A program made the position numbers and the translations under genes. A DNA stretch of 64,000 bases. Source: Rhynchonema sp. JSB1_4 (Eukaryota > Nematoda > Chromadorea > Monhysterida > Xyalidae). Below the pieces are notes generated by a model that worked only from the letters and a program-made list of their open reading frames with translations, ran no database searches and had not been told where the DNA came from. Shown one piece after another: positions 1-12,335 of this stretch; position 1 is the stretch's first letter, and each line of letters starts with the position of its first letter. The stretch spans positions 1 through 64,000 of the forward strand of contig JASAMV010001103.1 in the NCBI GenBank assembly GCA_030248065.1, read 5' to 3'.

Positions 1-2600
1 AATGATGCCGTGGTTATGTGTGAGCAGACCTAAGTTGCTTACCGTGCGTCTGACAGCTTCACTGTCATTTCACGACGTTTTTGAGTGCACAAACACACAG
101 ACTGAAAGCTTACGTTGACTCTGCATTCGAAACATGGTAAATGATGCCGTGGTTATGTGTGAGCAGACCTAAGTTGCTTACCGTGCGTCTGACAGCTTCA
201 CTGTCATTTCACGACGTTTTTGAGTGCACAAACACACAGACTGAAAGCTTACGTTGACTCTGCATTCGAAACATGGTAAATGATGCCGTGGTTATGTGTG
301 AGCAGACCTAAGTTGCTTACCGTGCGTCTGACAGCTTCACTGTCATTTCACGACGTTTTTGAGTGCACAAACACACAGACTGAAAGCTTACGTTGACTCT
401 GCATTCGAAACATGGTAAATGATGCCGTGGTTATGTGTGAGCAGACCTAAGTTGCTTACCGTGCGTCTGACAGCTTCACTGTCATTTCACGACGTTTTTG
501 AGTGCACAAACACACAGACTGAAAGCTTACGTTGACTCTGCATTCGAAACATGGTAAATGATGCCGTGGTTATGTGTGAGCAGACCTAAGTTGCTTACCG
601 TGCGTCTGACAGCTTCACTGTCATTTCACGACGTTTTTGAGTGCACAAACACACAGACTGAAAGCTTACGTTGACTCTGCATTCGAAACATGGTAAATGA
701 TGCCGTGGTTATGTGTGAGCAGACCTAAGTTGCTTACCGTGCGTCTGACAGCTTCACTGTCATTTCACGACGTTTTTGAGTGCACAAACACACAGACTGA
801 AAGCTTACGTTGACTCTGCATTCGAAACATGGTAAATGATGCCGTGGTTATGTGTGAGCAGACCTAAGTTGCTTACCGTGCGTCTGACAGCTTCACTGTC
901 ATTTCACGACGTTTTTGAGTGCACAAACACACAGACTGAAAGCTTACGTTGACTCTGCATTCGAAACATGGTAAATGATGCCGTGGTTATGTGTGAGCAG
1001 ACCTAAGTTGCTTACCGTGCGTCTGACAGCTTCACTGCCATTTCACGACGTTTTTGTGTGCACAAACACACAAACTGAAAGTTTAAGTTGGCCCTGCCTT
1101 CGTAACATGGTAAATGATGCCGTGGTTATGTGTGAGCAGACCTAAGTTGCTTACCGTGCGTCTGACAGCTTCACTGTCATTTCACGACGTTTTTGAGTGC
1201 ACAAACACACAGACTGAAAGCTTACGTTGACTCTGCATTCGTAGCATGGTAAATGATGCCGTGGTCATGTGTGAGCAGACCTAAGTTGCTTACCGTGCGT
1301 CTGACAGCTTCACTGCCATTTCACGACGTTTTTGTGTGCACAAACACACAAACTGAAAGTTTAAGTTGGCCCTGCCTTCGTAACATGGTAAATGATGCCG
1401 TGGTCATGTGTGAGCAGACCTAAGTTGCTTACCGTGCGTCTGACAGCTTCACTGCCATTTCACGACGTTTTTGTGTGCACAAACACACAAACTGAAAGTT
1501 TAAGTTGGCCCTGCCTTCGTAACATGGTAAATGATGTCATGGGTGTCTGTGAGCAGAACTAAGCTGCTGACCGTACGCCTGTGTAGCTTCACTGCCATTT
1601 CACGACGTTTTTGTGTGCACGAGCACGCAAACTAAAAGCTTCCGTTAGCTCTGCCTTCGTAAATGATGCCGTGGTTACGTGTGAGCAGACCTAAGTTGCT
1701 TGCCGTGCGTCTGACAGCTTCACTGCCATTTCACGACGTTTTTATGTGCACAAACACACAAACTGAAAGTTTAAGTTGGCCCTGCCTTCGTAACATGGTA
1801 AATGATGTCATGGGTATCTGTGAGCAGAGCTAAGTTGCTGACCGTACGCCTGATAGCTTCACTGCCATTTCACGACGTTTTTGTGTGCACAAGCACACAA
1901 ACTAAAAGCTTCCGTTAGCTCTGCCTTCGTAAATGATGCCGTGGTTACGTGTGAGCAGACCTAAGTTGCTTGCCGTGCGTCTGACAGCTTCAGTGCCATT
2001 TCACGACGTTTTTGTGTGCACAAGCACACAAACTAAAAGCTTCCGTTAGCTCTGCCTTCGTAAATGATGCCGTGGTTACGTGTGAGCAGACCTAAGTTGC
2101 TTGCCGTGCGTCTGACAGCTTCAGTGCCATTTCACGACGTTTTTGTGTGCACAAACACACAAATTAAAGGCTTCCGTTGACTTTGCCTTTGAAAAAATGG
2201 TAAATGATGTCATGGTTATGTGTGAGCAGACCTAAGTTGCTTACCGTGCGTCTGACGGCTTCACTGCCATTTCACGACGTTTTTGTGTGCATAAACGCAG
2301 AGACTGCAAGCTTACGTTGGCTCTGCCTTCGTAAAATGGTAAATGATGCCGTGGTTTGTGTGAGGAGACCTAAGTTGCTCAGCGCTTGTCCGACAGCTTT
2401 ACTGCCGTTTCACGACGTTTTTGTGTGCATAAACACACAAACTGAAAGCTTAAGTTGTCTCTGCCTTCGAAAATTTGTAAATGATGCCGTGGGTATACAG
2501 CATGTGATTAGACCAAAGTTGCTCACCGTATGTCTGTCAGCTTCACTACCATGTCACGACGTTTTTGTGTGCATAAAAAGTCAGTCGCTCACTCGTGTAT
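1..2600. repeat. 139-bp satellite array, block 1
   Basis: Tandem array with a 139-bp period, measured from the recurring string ATGATGCCGTGGTTATGTGT at 2, 141 and onward. About the first seven units (1-1,010) are almost letter-identical. Later units pick up substitutions and some are shortened. The array touches the window edge and probably continues beyond it. No unit has a long conserved open frame; the short open frames across the array are by-products of periodicity. Confidence 0.95.
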
Positions 2601-2605
2601 GATAG

Positions 2606-3129
2606 TCATATCACCATCTGGAGCAATTCCGCCCCATATTACATTTGTGCTCCCAGATCCCCGCACATAGTTGGGATATTCAGTCGCTCGCACATGTATT
2701 GAGGTTATCCTGCCACCTGGGGCAATTCCGTCCCATGTTACATTTGTACTCCTAGATCCCCGCACATAGTTGGGATATTCAGTCTCCCGCACATGCATGG
2801 AGTTTATCCTGCCACCTGGGGCAATTCCGTCCCATATTGCATTTGTACTCCCCGATCCCCGCTCATGGTTGGGATATTCAGTCGCTCGCACATGTATAGC
2901 GGTCATCTTGCCACTTTGGGCAATTCCGTCCCATATTACATTGGTACCCCCAGTTCACCACACATAGTTGGGATGTTCAGTCTCCCGCACATGCATGGAG
3001 GTTATCCTGCCACCTGTTGCAATTCCGTCCCATATTGCATTTGTACTCCCAGATCCCCGCTTATAGTTGGGATATTCAGTCGCTCGCACATGTATAGAGG
3101 TCATCTTGCCACTTTGGGCAATTCCGTCC
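2606..3129. repeat. 99-bp satellite array, block 1
   Basis: A second, unrelated tandem family with a 99-bp period (TTGGGATATTCAGT recurs at 2,671 and 2,770). About five units interrupt the 139-bp array. Both junctions are abrupt. Because 99 is a multiple of three, frames stay open on both strands, which is not evidence of coding. Confidence 0.93.
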
Positions 3130-5005
3130 CGCCTGACAGCTTCACTGCCATTTCACGACGTTTTTGTGTGCACAAACACACAAACTGAAAGTTTAAGTTG
3201 GCCCTGCCTTCGTGAGATCGTAAATGATGCCGCGGTTATGTGTGAGCAGACCTAAGTTGCTTAGCCTGTATCTGACAGCTTCACCGTCATTTCACGACGT
3301 TTTTGTGTGCACAAACACACAAATTAAAGGCTTCCGTTGACTTTGCCTTTGAAAAATGGTAAATGATGTCATGGTTATGTGTGAGCAGACCTAAGTTGCT
3401 TACCGTGCGTCTGACGGCTTCACTGCCATTTCACGACGCTTTTGTGTGCATAAACGCACAGACTGCAAGCTTCCGTTGGCTCTGCCCTCGGAACATGGTA
3501 AATAATGTCACGGTTATGTGTGAGCAGACCTAAGTTGATTGCCGCGTGTCTAACAACTTCATTGCCATTTCACGACGTTTTTGTGTGCATAAACACACAA
3601 ACTGACAGCTTACGTCGGCTGTGCCTTCGCGACATGGTAAATGACGCCGTGGTCATGTGTGAGCAGACCTAAGTTGCTTACCGTGCGTCTGACAGCTTCA
3701 CTGCCATTTCACGACGTTTTTGTGTGCACAAACACACAAACTAAAAGCTTCCGTTAGCCCTGCCTTCGTAAAATCGTAAATGATGCTGTGGTTACGTGTG
3801 AGCAGACCTAAGTTGCTTGCCATGCGTCTGACAACTTCATTGCCATTTCACGACGTTTTTGTGTGCACAAACACATAAACTGAAAGTTTAAGTTGGCCCT
3901 GCCTTCGTAACATGGTAAATGATGCCGCGGTTATGTGTGAGCAGACATAAGTTGCTTACCGTGCGTCTGACAGCTTCACTGCCATTTCACGACATTTTTG
4001 TGTGCATAAACACACAAAATTAAAGGCTTCCGTTGACTTTGCCTTTGAAAAATGGTAACTGATGCCGTAGTTACGCGTGAGGAGACCTAAGTTGCATGCC
4101 GTGCGTCTGACAGCTTCACTGCCATTTCACGACGTTTTTGTGTGCATAAACACACAAATAAAAACCTTCCGTTGGCTCTGCCCTCGTAACATGGTAAATA
4201 ATGTCACGGTTATGTGTGAGCAGACCTAAGTTGATTGCCGCGTGTCTGACAGCTTCACTGCCATTTCACGACGTTTTTGTGTGCACAAACAGACAAACTG
4301 AAAGTTTAAGTTGGCCCTGCCTTCGTGAGATCGTAAATGATGCCGCGGTTATGTGTGAGCAGACCTAAGTTGCTTAGCCTGTATCTGACAGCTTCACTGT
4401 CATTTCACGACGTTTTTGTGTGCATAAACATACAAATTAAAGGCTTCCGTTGACTTTGCCTTTGAAAAATGGTAAATGATGCCGTAGTTACGCGTGAGGA
4501 GACCTAAGTTGCTTACCGTGCGTCTGACAGCTTCACTGCCATTTCACGACGTTTTTGTGTGCACAAACACACAAATTAAAGGCTTCCGTTGACTTTGCCT
4601 TTGAAAAATGGTAAATGATGTCATGGTTATGTGTGAGCAGACCTAAGTTGCTTACCGTGCGTCTGACGGCTTCACTGCCATTTCACGACGTTTTTGTGTG
4701 CATAAACGCACAGACTGCAAGCTTACGTTGGCTCTGCCTTCGTAAAATGGTAAATGATGTCGTGGGTTTGTGTGAGGAGACCTAAGTTGCTCAGCGCTTG
4801 TCCGACAGCTTTACTGCCGTTTCACGACGTTTTTGTGTGCATAAACACACAAACTGAAAGCTTAAGTTGGCTCTGCCTTCGAAAATTTGTAAATGATGCC
4901 GTGGGTATACAGCATGTGAGGAGACCAAAGTTGCTCACCGTGTGTCTGTCAGCTTCACTACCATGTCACGACGTTTTTGTGTGCATAAAAAGTCAGTCGC
5001 TCACT
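3130..5005. repeat. 139-bp satellite array, block 2 (diverged)
   Basis: Return of the 139-bp family, about 13 units, more diverged than block 1. Its end (about 4,617-5,014) is nearly identical to 2,205-2,602 at an offset of 2,412 bp, so blocks 1 and 2 with their 99-bp arrays were copied together. Confidence 0.92.
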
Positions 5006-5868
5006 CGTGTATGATAGTCATATCACCATCTGGAGCAATTCCGCCCCATATTACATTTGTGCTCCCAGATCCCCGCACATAGTTGGGATATTCAGTCGCT
5101 CGCACATGTATTGAGGTTATCCTGCCACCTGGGGCAATTCCGTCCCATGTTACATTTGTACTCCTAGATCCCCGCACATAGTTTGGATATTCAGTCTCCC
5201 GCACATGCATGGAGTTTATCCTGCCACCAGGGGCAATTCCGTCCCATATTGCATTTGTACTCCCCGATCCCCGCTCATGGTTGGGATATTCAGTCGCTCG
5301 CACATGTATAGCGGTCATCTTGCCACTTTGGGCAATTCCGTCCCATATTACATTGGTACCCCCAGTTTACCACACATAGTTGGGATATTCAGTCTCCCGC
5401 ACATGCATGGAAGTTATCCTGCCACCTGGGGCAATTCCGTCCCATATTGCATTTGTACTCCCAGATCCCCGCTTATAGTTGGGATATTCAGTCGCTCGCA
5501 CATGTATAGAGGTCATCTTGCCACTTTGGGCAATTCCGTCCCATATTACATTGGTACCCCCAGTTCACCACACATAGTTGGGATATTCAGTCTCCCGCAC
5601 ATGCATGGAGGTTATCCTGACACCTGGGGCAATTCCGCCCCATATTACATTTGTACTCCCAGATCCCCGCACATAGCTGGGATATTCAGTCTCTCGCACG
5701 TGCATGGAGGTTATCCTGCCACCTGGGGCAATTCCGTCCCATGTTACATTGGTACCCCCAGTTCACCACACATCGTTGGGATATTCAGTCGCTCGCACAT
5801 GTATGGAGGTCACTTCAACCTGTGGGCAATTTTGTCCTATATTACGATTATGGTTCCACCTGACCAGT
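5006..5868. repeat. 99-bp satellite array, block 2
   Basis: About 8.5 units of the 99-bp family following the second 139-bp block. The first part repeats 2,594-3,129 almost exactly at the 2,412-bp offset, then extends by further units. It ends at a degenerate unit near 5,868. Confidence 0.92.
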
Positions 5869-5884
5869 GCATTTCGGATAAAAA

Positions 5885-6015
5885 GGATAAACAGGAACAA
5901 ACTGGAACAAACTGGAACAAACGGGAACAAACACATTCTGTTGTTCCAGTTTGTTTCCGTTTGTTCCAGTTTGTTCCTTTTTATATTTTTCGCTTGTTCC
6001 AGTTTGTTCCTGTTT
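5885..6015. repeat. GGAACAAACT microsatellite in foldback orientation
   Basis: Several copies of a ten-base GGAACAAACT-like unit (5,893-5,935) are followed at once by the same unit in reverse complement (TTGTTCCAGTTTG, 5,940-6,015). The stretch could form a hairpin. It separates the satellites from the left palindrome arm. Confidence 0.85.
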
Positions 6016-6178
6016 AACTTTTTTATTTTTCCTGTGTTATTTTTTTTTGAAAATGGGAAAACGTTGACGGCGCATGAAGTTTTACTTGTCTCTTTGTTTT
6101 GAAAATACAACGTGAATGTTTTTTCTCCAATTCGTTTTTATATTATAAACTGCAAAACCTCAACCGGCCTGTTAGCAG

Positions 6179-6436
6179 CGCTTTTTGGAGGTCAATTGGC
6201 CAGAGATCTTCGCACCGACGAGTCCTGGCACATCGCCCGTCCGTGAACACAGGCCGAAACGAGCGACGGGCGAAACTCATAAAAAATATGCTGTCATATC
6301 TCAGATTCGACCAGATAACGCGCATCATGCATCGCCAGGGGTCCAAGGGGACCCCGATTCGTCTCGAATTCAGCGGCAAAACATTGACCAAAATGATGAT
6401 GCAGCGGCAAATAGATCACGATGCACTGTTTTGTGA
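6179..6436 (+). pseudogene. Orphan copy of the SKP1-like terminal exon
   Basis: This is the left-arm copy of the exon at 45,845-46,102, which in the right arm follows SKP1 exon 4. It starts after TTAGCAG and reads in phase 0 from RFLEVNWPE to a TGA at 6,434. The spacing of E, W and E resembles the SKP1 C-terminal helix. Here the upstream SKP1 exons are missing, because the palindrome edge at 6,041 lies between this exon and where exon 4 would be, and satellite DNA takes their place. It is therefore probably a dead fragment. A second frame (open through 6,536) also spans it, so the frame choice is an inference. Confidence 0.45.
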
Positions 6437-6558
6437 TCAAATAATAACTACGCAGTCATGTGCTTTTGTGTCCCAGACGAAACAGCGGGTGACAAAACAG
6501 CGGTTTTCGAAAGGCAGCAGCCAACTACATAAATAGATATTTGCTGACGGCAGTGTAC

Positions 6559-6579
6559 GCCTAAGCCCAAGCCTAAGCC
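6559..6579. repeat. Interstitial telomere-like GCCTAA run
   Basis: GCCTAAGCCCAAGCCTAAGC is three near-copies of GCCTAA, the complement of the TTAGGC telomere repeat known from nematodes. The mirror copy lies at about 45,705-45,728. It is too short to be a telomere and may be an internal relic or a piece of a transposon. Confidence 0.5.
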
Positions 6580-6739
6580 GAATGACAAGGATAGTTTGCT
6601 TCCGTACCCAGTGTTTTGACACCCGGCTATTTTGTTCGTACCCCAGCGTTTCATACTATACAATACAGTAATTGGTATGTACTAGACGGGACCCGTGCCT
6701 ACGGCCCGGCTACAGCGCCGCGCCCGTGCCGTGCCTGGC

Positions 6740-7392
6740 CTGAGAAGGACGGAAGAAAAAAAGAGGAGGGGAGGTCAAGAAGTTGAAAATAATCTCAGTT
6801 CATTGAAATCAAATCAGTGAGAAAATGAAAAGCGAAATGGATGGAAAGGAAAAACGATGGAAGGAAAAAGAGGGTTAAAAGAAGAAGAGGAGTAAAGGAA
6901 AGAAAAGAGTGAAGCGTGGTGGAAAAGAAACGGAAGATAACAAAGGGGAAACGGAGTTAAAAATAGGAGGGGGAGAGTGGAAAATGGGCTTGAGAAAGGT
7001 GGGAGGGAAGGGAAAGAGGAGGGGAGGTCAAGAAGGGGGAAAGGGAATTGGAAAAAAGAAGGAAAGAGAAGAGAAAAGGGAAGGAAGGGGGAAACGGAGT
7101 TAAAAATAGGAGGGGGAGAGTGGAAAATGGGCTTGAGAAAGGTGGGAGGGAAGGGAAAGAGGAGGGGAGGTCAAGAAGGGGGAAAAGGGGAATTGGAAAA
7201 AAGAAGGAAAGAGAAGAGAAAAGGGAAGGAAGGGGAAAGGAAAGAAAAAAAGAGGGAGAGAAGGGAAAGAGAGGAGAGTGAAAATTGGAAAAAAGAAGGA
7301 AAGAGAAGAGAAAAGGGAAGGAAGGGGAAAGGAAAGAAAAAAGGAGGGAGGGAAGGGAAAGGGAGGAGAGTGAAAAGAGAGGGAGGGGGCCA
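6740..7392. repeat. Polypurine tract with about 140-bp tandem units
   Basis: About 650 bp almost entirely A and G on the plus strand. Inside it a unit containing GAAACGGAGTTAAAAATAGG recurs at about 6,949 and 7,091. The mirror polypyrimidine tract is at 44,890-45,540. Long frames on both strands here are low-complexity artefacts. Such tracts can form triplex DNA; that is general knowledge, not shown here. Confidence 0.9.
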
Positions 7393-8068
7393 CAGACAGA
7401 CATACATACGCCTTCCTGTTTTAGTAGTATAGATGTATACACTGTTTATGGATCAAGAAATGTGCTTGCTTTCAACTTCGGCCTTTTAATTATTGAACAT
7501 CATAACTGGTGTTCGAACAGGATTCCGGTCCCGACTTTGGCATCTCGATCCCGAGAGGCTTGTTGATCCGAATCCCGATCCTTTGAAAATAAAATCACGA
7601 GTCCCGAGAGCTCAGTTCCGTTCGACCCCTAAAAAACCATAGTCGGTGTACAACGGTTGGTTAGGTTAACCGTTATTGGAGAAAATGCATAATGTACCGA
7701 CGGTTTACGGATGGAATCAGATCGTCGCTCGTAAACCACAACGAACGTGATACATTTGTGATACCGTACTTTATTATGAAATAACAGAATGAAATTGGTT
7801 TTGGTTGGCAATACAAAATCGGGGCGATATTGCTGACACTAGGGATGTAAATTGTGAAATTATTTTCGCCAGTAGTGAACCATTGGCAGTTTCACTGATC
7901 ACGGTAGTTCGCACTGCAAACCTTTTGAGGTTTTACAGATTTTGCTTTTTCGCAACATTCAACCGTCATCATGTATCATCCCTTACACACCCTATCGGTT
8001 AGCTGGCCGGTGTTTTGTCGCATTTTGCTATTCAAATATTCCAAGTACGCATTTTTTAATTTTTTTAG
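7393..8068. other. Non-coding stretch between polypurine tract and membrane-protein exons
   Basis: No exon or named repeat was recognised. The segment is single-copy within each arm and mirrors 44,216-44,889. Earlier exons of the membrane-protein gene would be expected here or further out, but none could be supported. Confidence 0.4.
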
Positions 8069-9162
8069 ATTCTATTGACCTTGGTGCCCCTGCCTTCGCC
8101 CATCTGTGGGGATACACTGAGCGGGGACAGCGGATGCTTGACAGAGTTTGAGTGCAGCAAAACGTGTGAGAGCAGATGTTGGCATGTCGGTTAGCTGATG
8201 TTTCACTATCTTTGGTAGTGGCCATACCGATGCCACATTACGTACAGAAGGGCATGATAACAAGTGTTCACGCTATTTTGCACTCGTTGTCGTAGTGTGA
8301 CACTCATGATTACGGAGGCCAGGCAATGGTCTAACAAATATTTACAATATGCACGAACAGAAAATGCCTGCGGCGCAAGGCAAAAATTAAGGGCATCGTT
8401 TCATGACCTGAGCATATCATAGAAAAGCAGGTGAATGCTCCCCGGTCCCCGATATAGAGTAATGTGTCCTGAATTCCATCTTTATCTAGATGGTAACCAC
8501 AAAGGGGCCGACTGTATTTACATGTACATGCACTTACACTACAACAGACTTTGAAACACCACTGTTCCTTTGTCTGTCAGGCGAGGGCTGTTTCGAGTGT
8601 CATGGCACGCCAATCAGCAGTCTAACTTTGATCATCATTTGCGTCATCGGATTCGGATCACTTTTCTTCACGCTCTTTCTCATGTGCGCTCTTGAGGTTG
8701 GTGTACAATGACTGGCTGATGTTTCACTATCATATTACCAGTTTGTTCATTTTCACTTGATGGTTCATTTTCAAAAGCAGACTCAGAAGCTGGTGAGTGA
8801 GAATAAGCTTTTGTTATGCAACTGTACATATGTGATGCTCCTGGAGCATACTGTATTTCTCAGTTTAAGCCATCATAGTGGCTAAAGACCGGGACATTCT
8901 CATTGGCCATGTGAATGCATCCAGATGGTCACATCGTAAAAAAAATAGGAAATAATAATGCCTAACGAGCAAAAATATTTTGTGCCATGTCAAGGTGGTC
9001 AACCCCCGACCACGCCCGACCCCCCCAGGTGGGTGCCAGCAAAGTTCATACCCAGGCACATAATATGGCGTCTCACTGTAACATTCACCCTTTCAGGATT
9101 ACTGGCGTGAGCGGCAGCTGCGAAGGAAACGACTGGCCGATCAGAACAGAACAAAGGCGTGA
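8069..9162 (+). CDS. Cysteine-rich single-pass membrane protein, 3' exons (left copy)
   Basis: Three exons join in phase: 8,069-8,189, 8,581-8,696 and 9,097-9,162, with AG/GT borders. Together they encode about 99 residues and a TGA stop. The first gives a hydrophobic start and a cysteine-rich ectodomain (CGDTLSGDSGC...CSKTCESRCWHV). The second gives a short GEGCFECHG segment and then one transmembrane helix (TLIIICVIGFGSLFFTLFLM). The third gives a 21-residue highly basic cytoplasmic tail starting DYWRERQ. The right-arm copy (43,134-44,215) differs in the tail exon only at synonymous positions and has V to L in the first exon, which supports real coding. The family was not recognised. An N-terminal signal or earlier exons were not found, so the model is partial. 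Confidence 0.62.
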
Positions 9163-9687
9163 AACGGATTGTTATGAAAACGAAGAAAAAATAAGAAATT
9201 ATGAATAATTGTTATGGAATGTGCGCTCTTTTCAAGACGATCCATCATAGTCTACCACCCTCATCATTGTGGCTTTCTTCATAGTGATTGTGGATATGCT
9301 CCACAGGGACAGAAAATGTCATTTCCCGATCATTGAGAGAAGACTGTATATCTCAAGCTCACACAGCATTTTGACCGTCTTCCATGCATGTCAAAACTGA
9401 GTGACCATAGCCCAACGTGCCACTTTCAGTGTTCAGCAGAAAAAACTTATTTTAACGGGAGCGAATAAAGTTACTGAAAAGCAAAACTCAACGAAAAAAA
9501 GAGAGAAAATGAAGAGTACATAAACTCACTGAAAACGGATGAAAACGAAGTGCAGCAGTATAAATAGTGAGCGTCGTTTGGCGAGTACAGTACTCCGGCC
9601 ACATACATTCGCGAACCATCCTTGTATAAATACCTGAAGAATAAAATAAATAAATAATAAAAATCTGAAAATGGGAAAAAAAGTAAC
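9163..9687. other. Intergenic, no gene seen (left arm)
   Basis: The stretch separates the membrane-protein stop from the tRNA-Tyr terminator. It holds no recognised element and mirrors 42,610-43,133. Confidence 0.4.
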
Positions 9688-9773
9688 TCCTTCGAGCCGG
9701 ATTCGAACCAGCGACCTATGGATAACTGCGTCACCACTACAGTCCACCGCTCTACCAACTGAGCTATCGAAGG
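9688..9773 (-). tRNA. tRNA-Tyr (GTA) with 13-nt intron, left arm
   Basis: On the minus strand an 86-nt gene begins CCTTCGATAGCTCAGTTGG and ends GGCTCGAAGGA. The acceptor, D, anticodon and T stems all pair, with a GGTTCGAATCC B box. The anticodon loop reads CTGTAG, then the 13-nt intron TGGTGACGCAGTT, then A, placing the intron at the canonical site one base 3' of anticodon GTA. A T-run following the gene serves as the Pol III terminator. A TATAA-like motif (AATTATAAGAGCAC) lies about 30 bp upstream and is shared by all three copies. Confidence 0.95.
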
Positions 9774-10798
9774 GACACTCATGTTGCTAACGGAACGTGC
9801 TCTTATAATTGAGAAATGCTGCTTTTTCATAATGGAAAGTTTTGCGTTCGCTCTACTTTTTCCAGTTTTCACGAACGTTTTTGGGTACAGAAATACAGCA
9901 GCACCCCTGAGCAGCAAGTGAAAACACAGACACGCATTTGTACTCACTAAGCTGTTCACTGCGCGTTGCTTTGTGTTTGCATCACACAGGCGCTGCATGC
10001 AACAGTGGAAAAATTACCTGAAACCTGTTGTGCGCCCCTGAATTTCCAAGGCAGCGTCTCAAAGAGAGCATAAGGACATCAGAAGTACTGTACCTATACA
10101 TACATATAGCTATAGCATGTCGAAAAATGAGTAGGTTACCAGACCAATATACGAATTTTCATTGGGAGACATCGAAATTTTCTATTAGAGCTTTTATTAG
10201 AAGGGGACTTCAACGTTTTCAGGCGGTTTTTGACGCAAAAACAACCTTGTTCATTACAGTGGCAAGCGGGCTCCAAGATCAAAAAATCGCGGACACAGTC
10301 AAGAAATCAGTGCAGTTATACCCGAATCCCAACATAAAACCAACCAATCGTCTGATTCTCTACACGACATCAACCAATGACAATTGTGAGCGCACCCTGA
10401 ATCTTCAAGGGGATCGCAATGTGACATCAGCGTGAAATTCGGCGTCTCACCATACTGCACCTGCGCGGACACGAAAGCGTGTTGATACAATCTACCACCT
10501 TGCATACTGATATGAAACATTACTTGTTCGTCACCACATCACCACAGCGAAAATCAGTTAGGGTCAAGCCGCTAATTCTCCCGCTTCGACTATACCAAAG
10601 AAAATGCCATGTTCACTCGCGCTGCCACTTTTTGACCAGCATGAAAAAGTTGTTTCTTCTACAAGCTATACACCTGTCTAATAGCATTTTTTCATCGGCC
10701 CGACATCAGGCAATTCAAGTGCGCCGAGTCACGTGACAAAAGTGCGGCCTAGTTTGACGTCGCTTATGGTGACAATTACATATCGCAATGAATATGCA

Positions 10799-10914
10799 GG
10801 CTAATGCTGCAGTCGTGCACTCAAGTGGTCAACTGAAGCCAACTCAAGCAGGCCTATAAATGCGACCGCGACATATTTTATCGTACCTGGGAGTTGACCA
10901 CAGCACTGTAAGCC
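10799..10914. mobile_element. Core-family foldback MITE, divergent copy
   Basis: Ends GGCTAATGCTGC and GCACTGTAAGCC flank inverted arms around GTGGTCAACTGAAGCC / GGGAGTTGACCACAGC, with a diverged version of the family's GAGCGCGAGAAATAATACAT core. The mirror copy is at 41,345-41,468, so insertion preceded the arm duplication. Confidence 0.65.
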
Positions 10915-12141
10915 GAACTTAAGACCGTCTTCCGCCTTTACACCAGGCACCGAAAACAACGAGCTGGATACACCCATCATATGTCAAGTCACCAAAATTT
11001 TTAGATGGCCAACCTTTGATGTTGATTGCAGTTTCTGGCCCTTGGCACAGGTTCTTGCAACTTTATCAGCGGCGCGCACCTGCGCTGTCCAAAGCACACA
11101 AGGTAGAAATAATCGGTAGATAATGTCCAGCCACATTTTCTCTCCTAATTTTCGTTGATTGCCTGGTATCTTGTTGTTTTCTTGACAGCCGAATAAATCA
11201 CGAAATTTTGAATTGATTTATTTGTTCTTCCTAATGGCGCATGCCATTCAAAGGTCGAGAAATTGGTAGTTTACGCGCTGGCTATGGTGGTATTCCATTA
11301 TTTGCTTTTTTGCACATGCGAAATGTCACACACGTTGCGTGCTCGGGTCGTGTTAAAATGACAGCGTCATTTTTGGTCGTTTATTTGGGTGCGTATTGAA
11401 TAAATACTATTTTAATTCAAATAGTAGCAAACCACCAACGTTACGACATGTGTCTGAAATAATGAAATGGGTTAAAAAGGTTAGCGCGCGCCTTGTCTTT
11501 TCGCTTTTCTTTGCCCGTTTATGCCGGAGTTTTCCATTTTGAGCCGCTCCGCCAGAAATGGGCATTCCGGGGGCCGTTTCCCAAAAATCGTTTTCTCCAC
11601 ATGGGTTTTTTTCATTTTTTCTCAGCAAAAATAAATCTAAAATAGAACTACAATGCACGCATGGGTTTTAAATGTCATCAAGTGTCAAGAACGTTCGCTC
11701 AAAAATCCTTCCCAATAGAGCCCCTGGGGCTTCATATTGAAAACTCCGGTACGTCGCTGAAACAAACTGCAATCCAAAACCGACGTCAGGGTTACACAGG
11801 GAGGCAAACTGTCATGCCAGACAAGTGTGAAAACTCTTTCGAGTGTCGCTACACCTATGTATATATGATAAATGAGCACCGTTCACCATGACAGAAACGA
11901 CTACGACATGTAATTAGCAACAGTGCCAAACAAAATTTTACACGTATAGTTCAACCGATTGCTCATGAGACGACTTTTTTAAGTTGATTTGCTCAGATTT
12001 TGCTGCTCCTCCGCTGATCAATTCCCAGATAAAAAGACACGTGCAAAACCGTGTCGGAGCCAGTGAACAGTAACGAAAAAGCGTCTCATGAGCAATTAGG
12101 CGAACTATACAATGTGTATGCTTTGGGCGAAGTTCAGGCTT

Positions 12142-12335
12142 AGATACCTTTCTGATGGTAACCGTGCTGGTTGAACTTCGGCTAATAGCAGTGTCATCAA
12201 ATCATATGTATCATTTCTCGCGCGCATTTGGAGCTCACGCATTATGGCTTGATTTGATGACAAGTTATGACTACTTGATTTGACGGCAGTACTGTCAGCC
12301 GAAGTTCAACCAAGACGGTTACCATCAGTAAGGTA
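12142..12335. mobile_element. Foldback element containing a core-family MITE
   Basis: Outer inverted repeats ACCTTTCTGATGGTAACCG and CGGTTACCATCAGTAAGGT enclose a core-family MITE (12,180-12,300). The inner core reads ATCATTTCTCGCGCGCATTT. Both inner and outer inverted repeats are seen again at about 39,160-39,367 in the right arm. Confidence 0.7.

Noticed and set aside
1..5868. CRISPR-like array
   Set aside because: Units are contiguous 139-bp and 99-bp satellites without unique spacers of constant length, and the context is eukaryotic.
5205..6017. A 270-codon open frame with 33-residue repeats
   Set aside because: The 99-bp satellite unit is a multiple of three and lacks stops on both strands, so long frames arise automatically. 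No start context, splice signals or non-repeat domain.
10299..10520. Candidate exon with CDPLEDSGCAHNCHW in both arms
   Set aside because: The right-arm copy has an extra base that changes the frame, there is no clear exon border, and the opposite strand is equally open.
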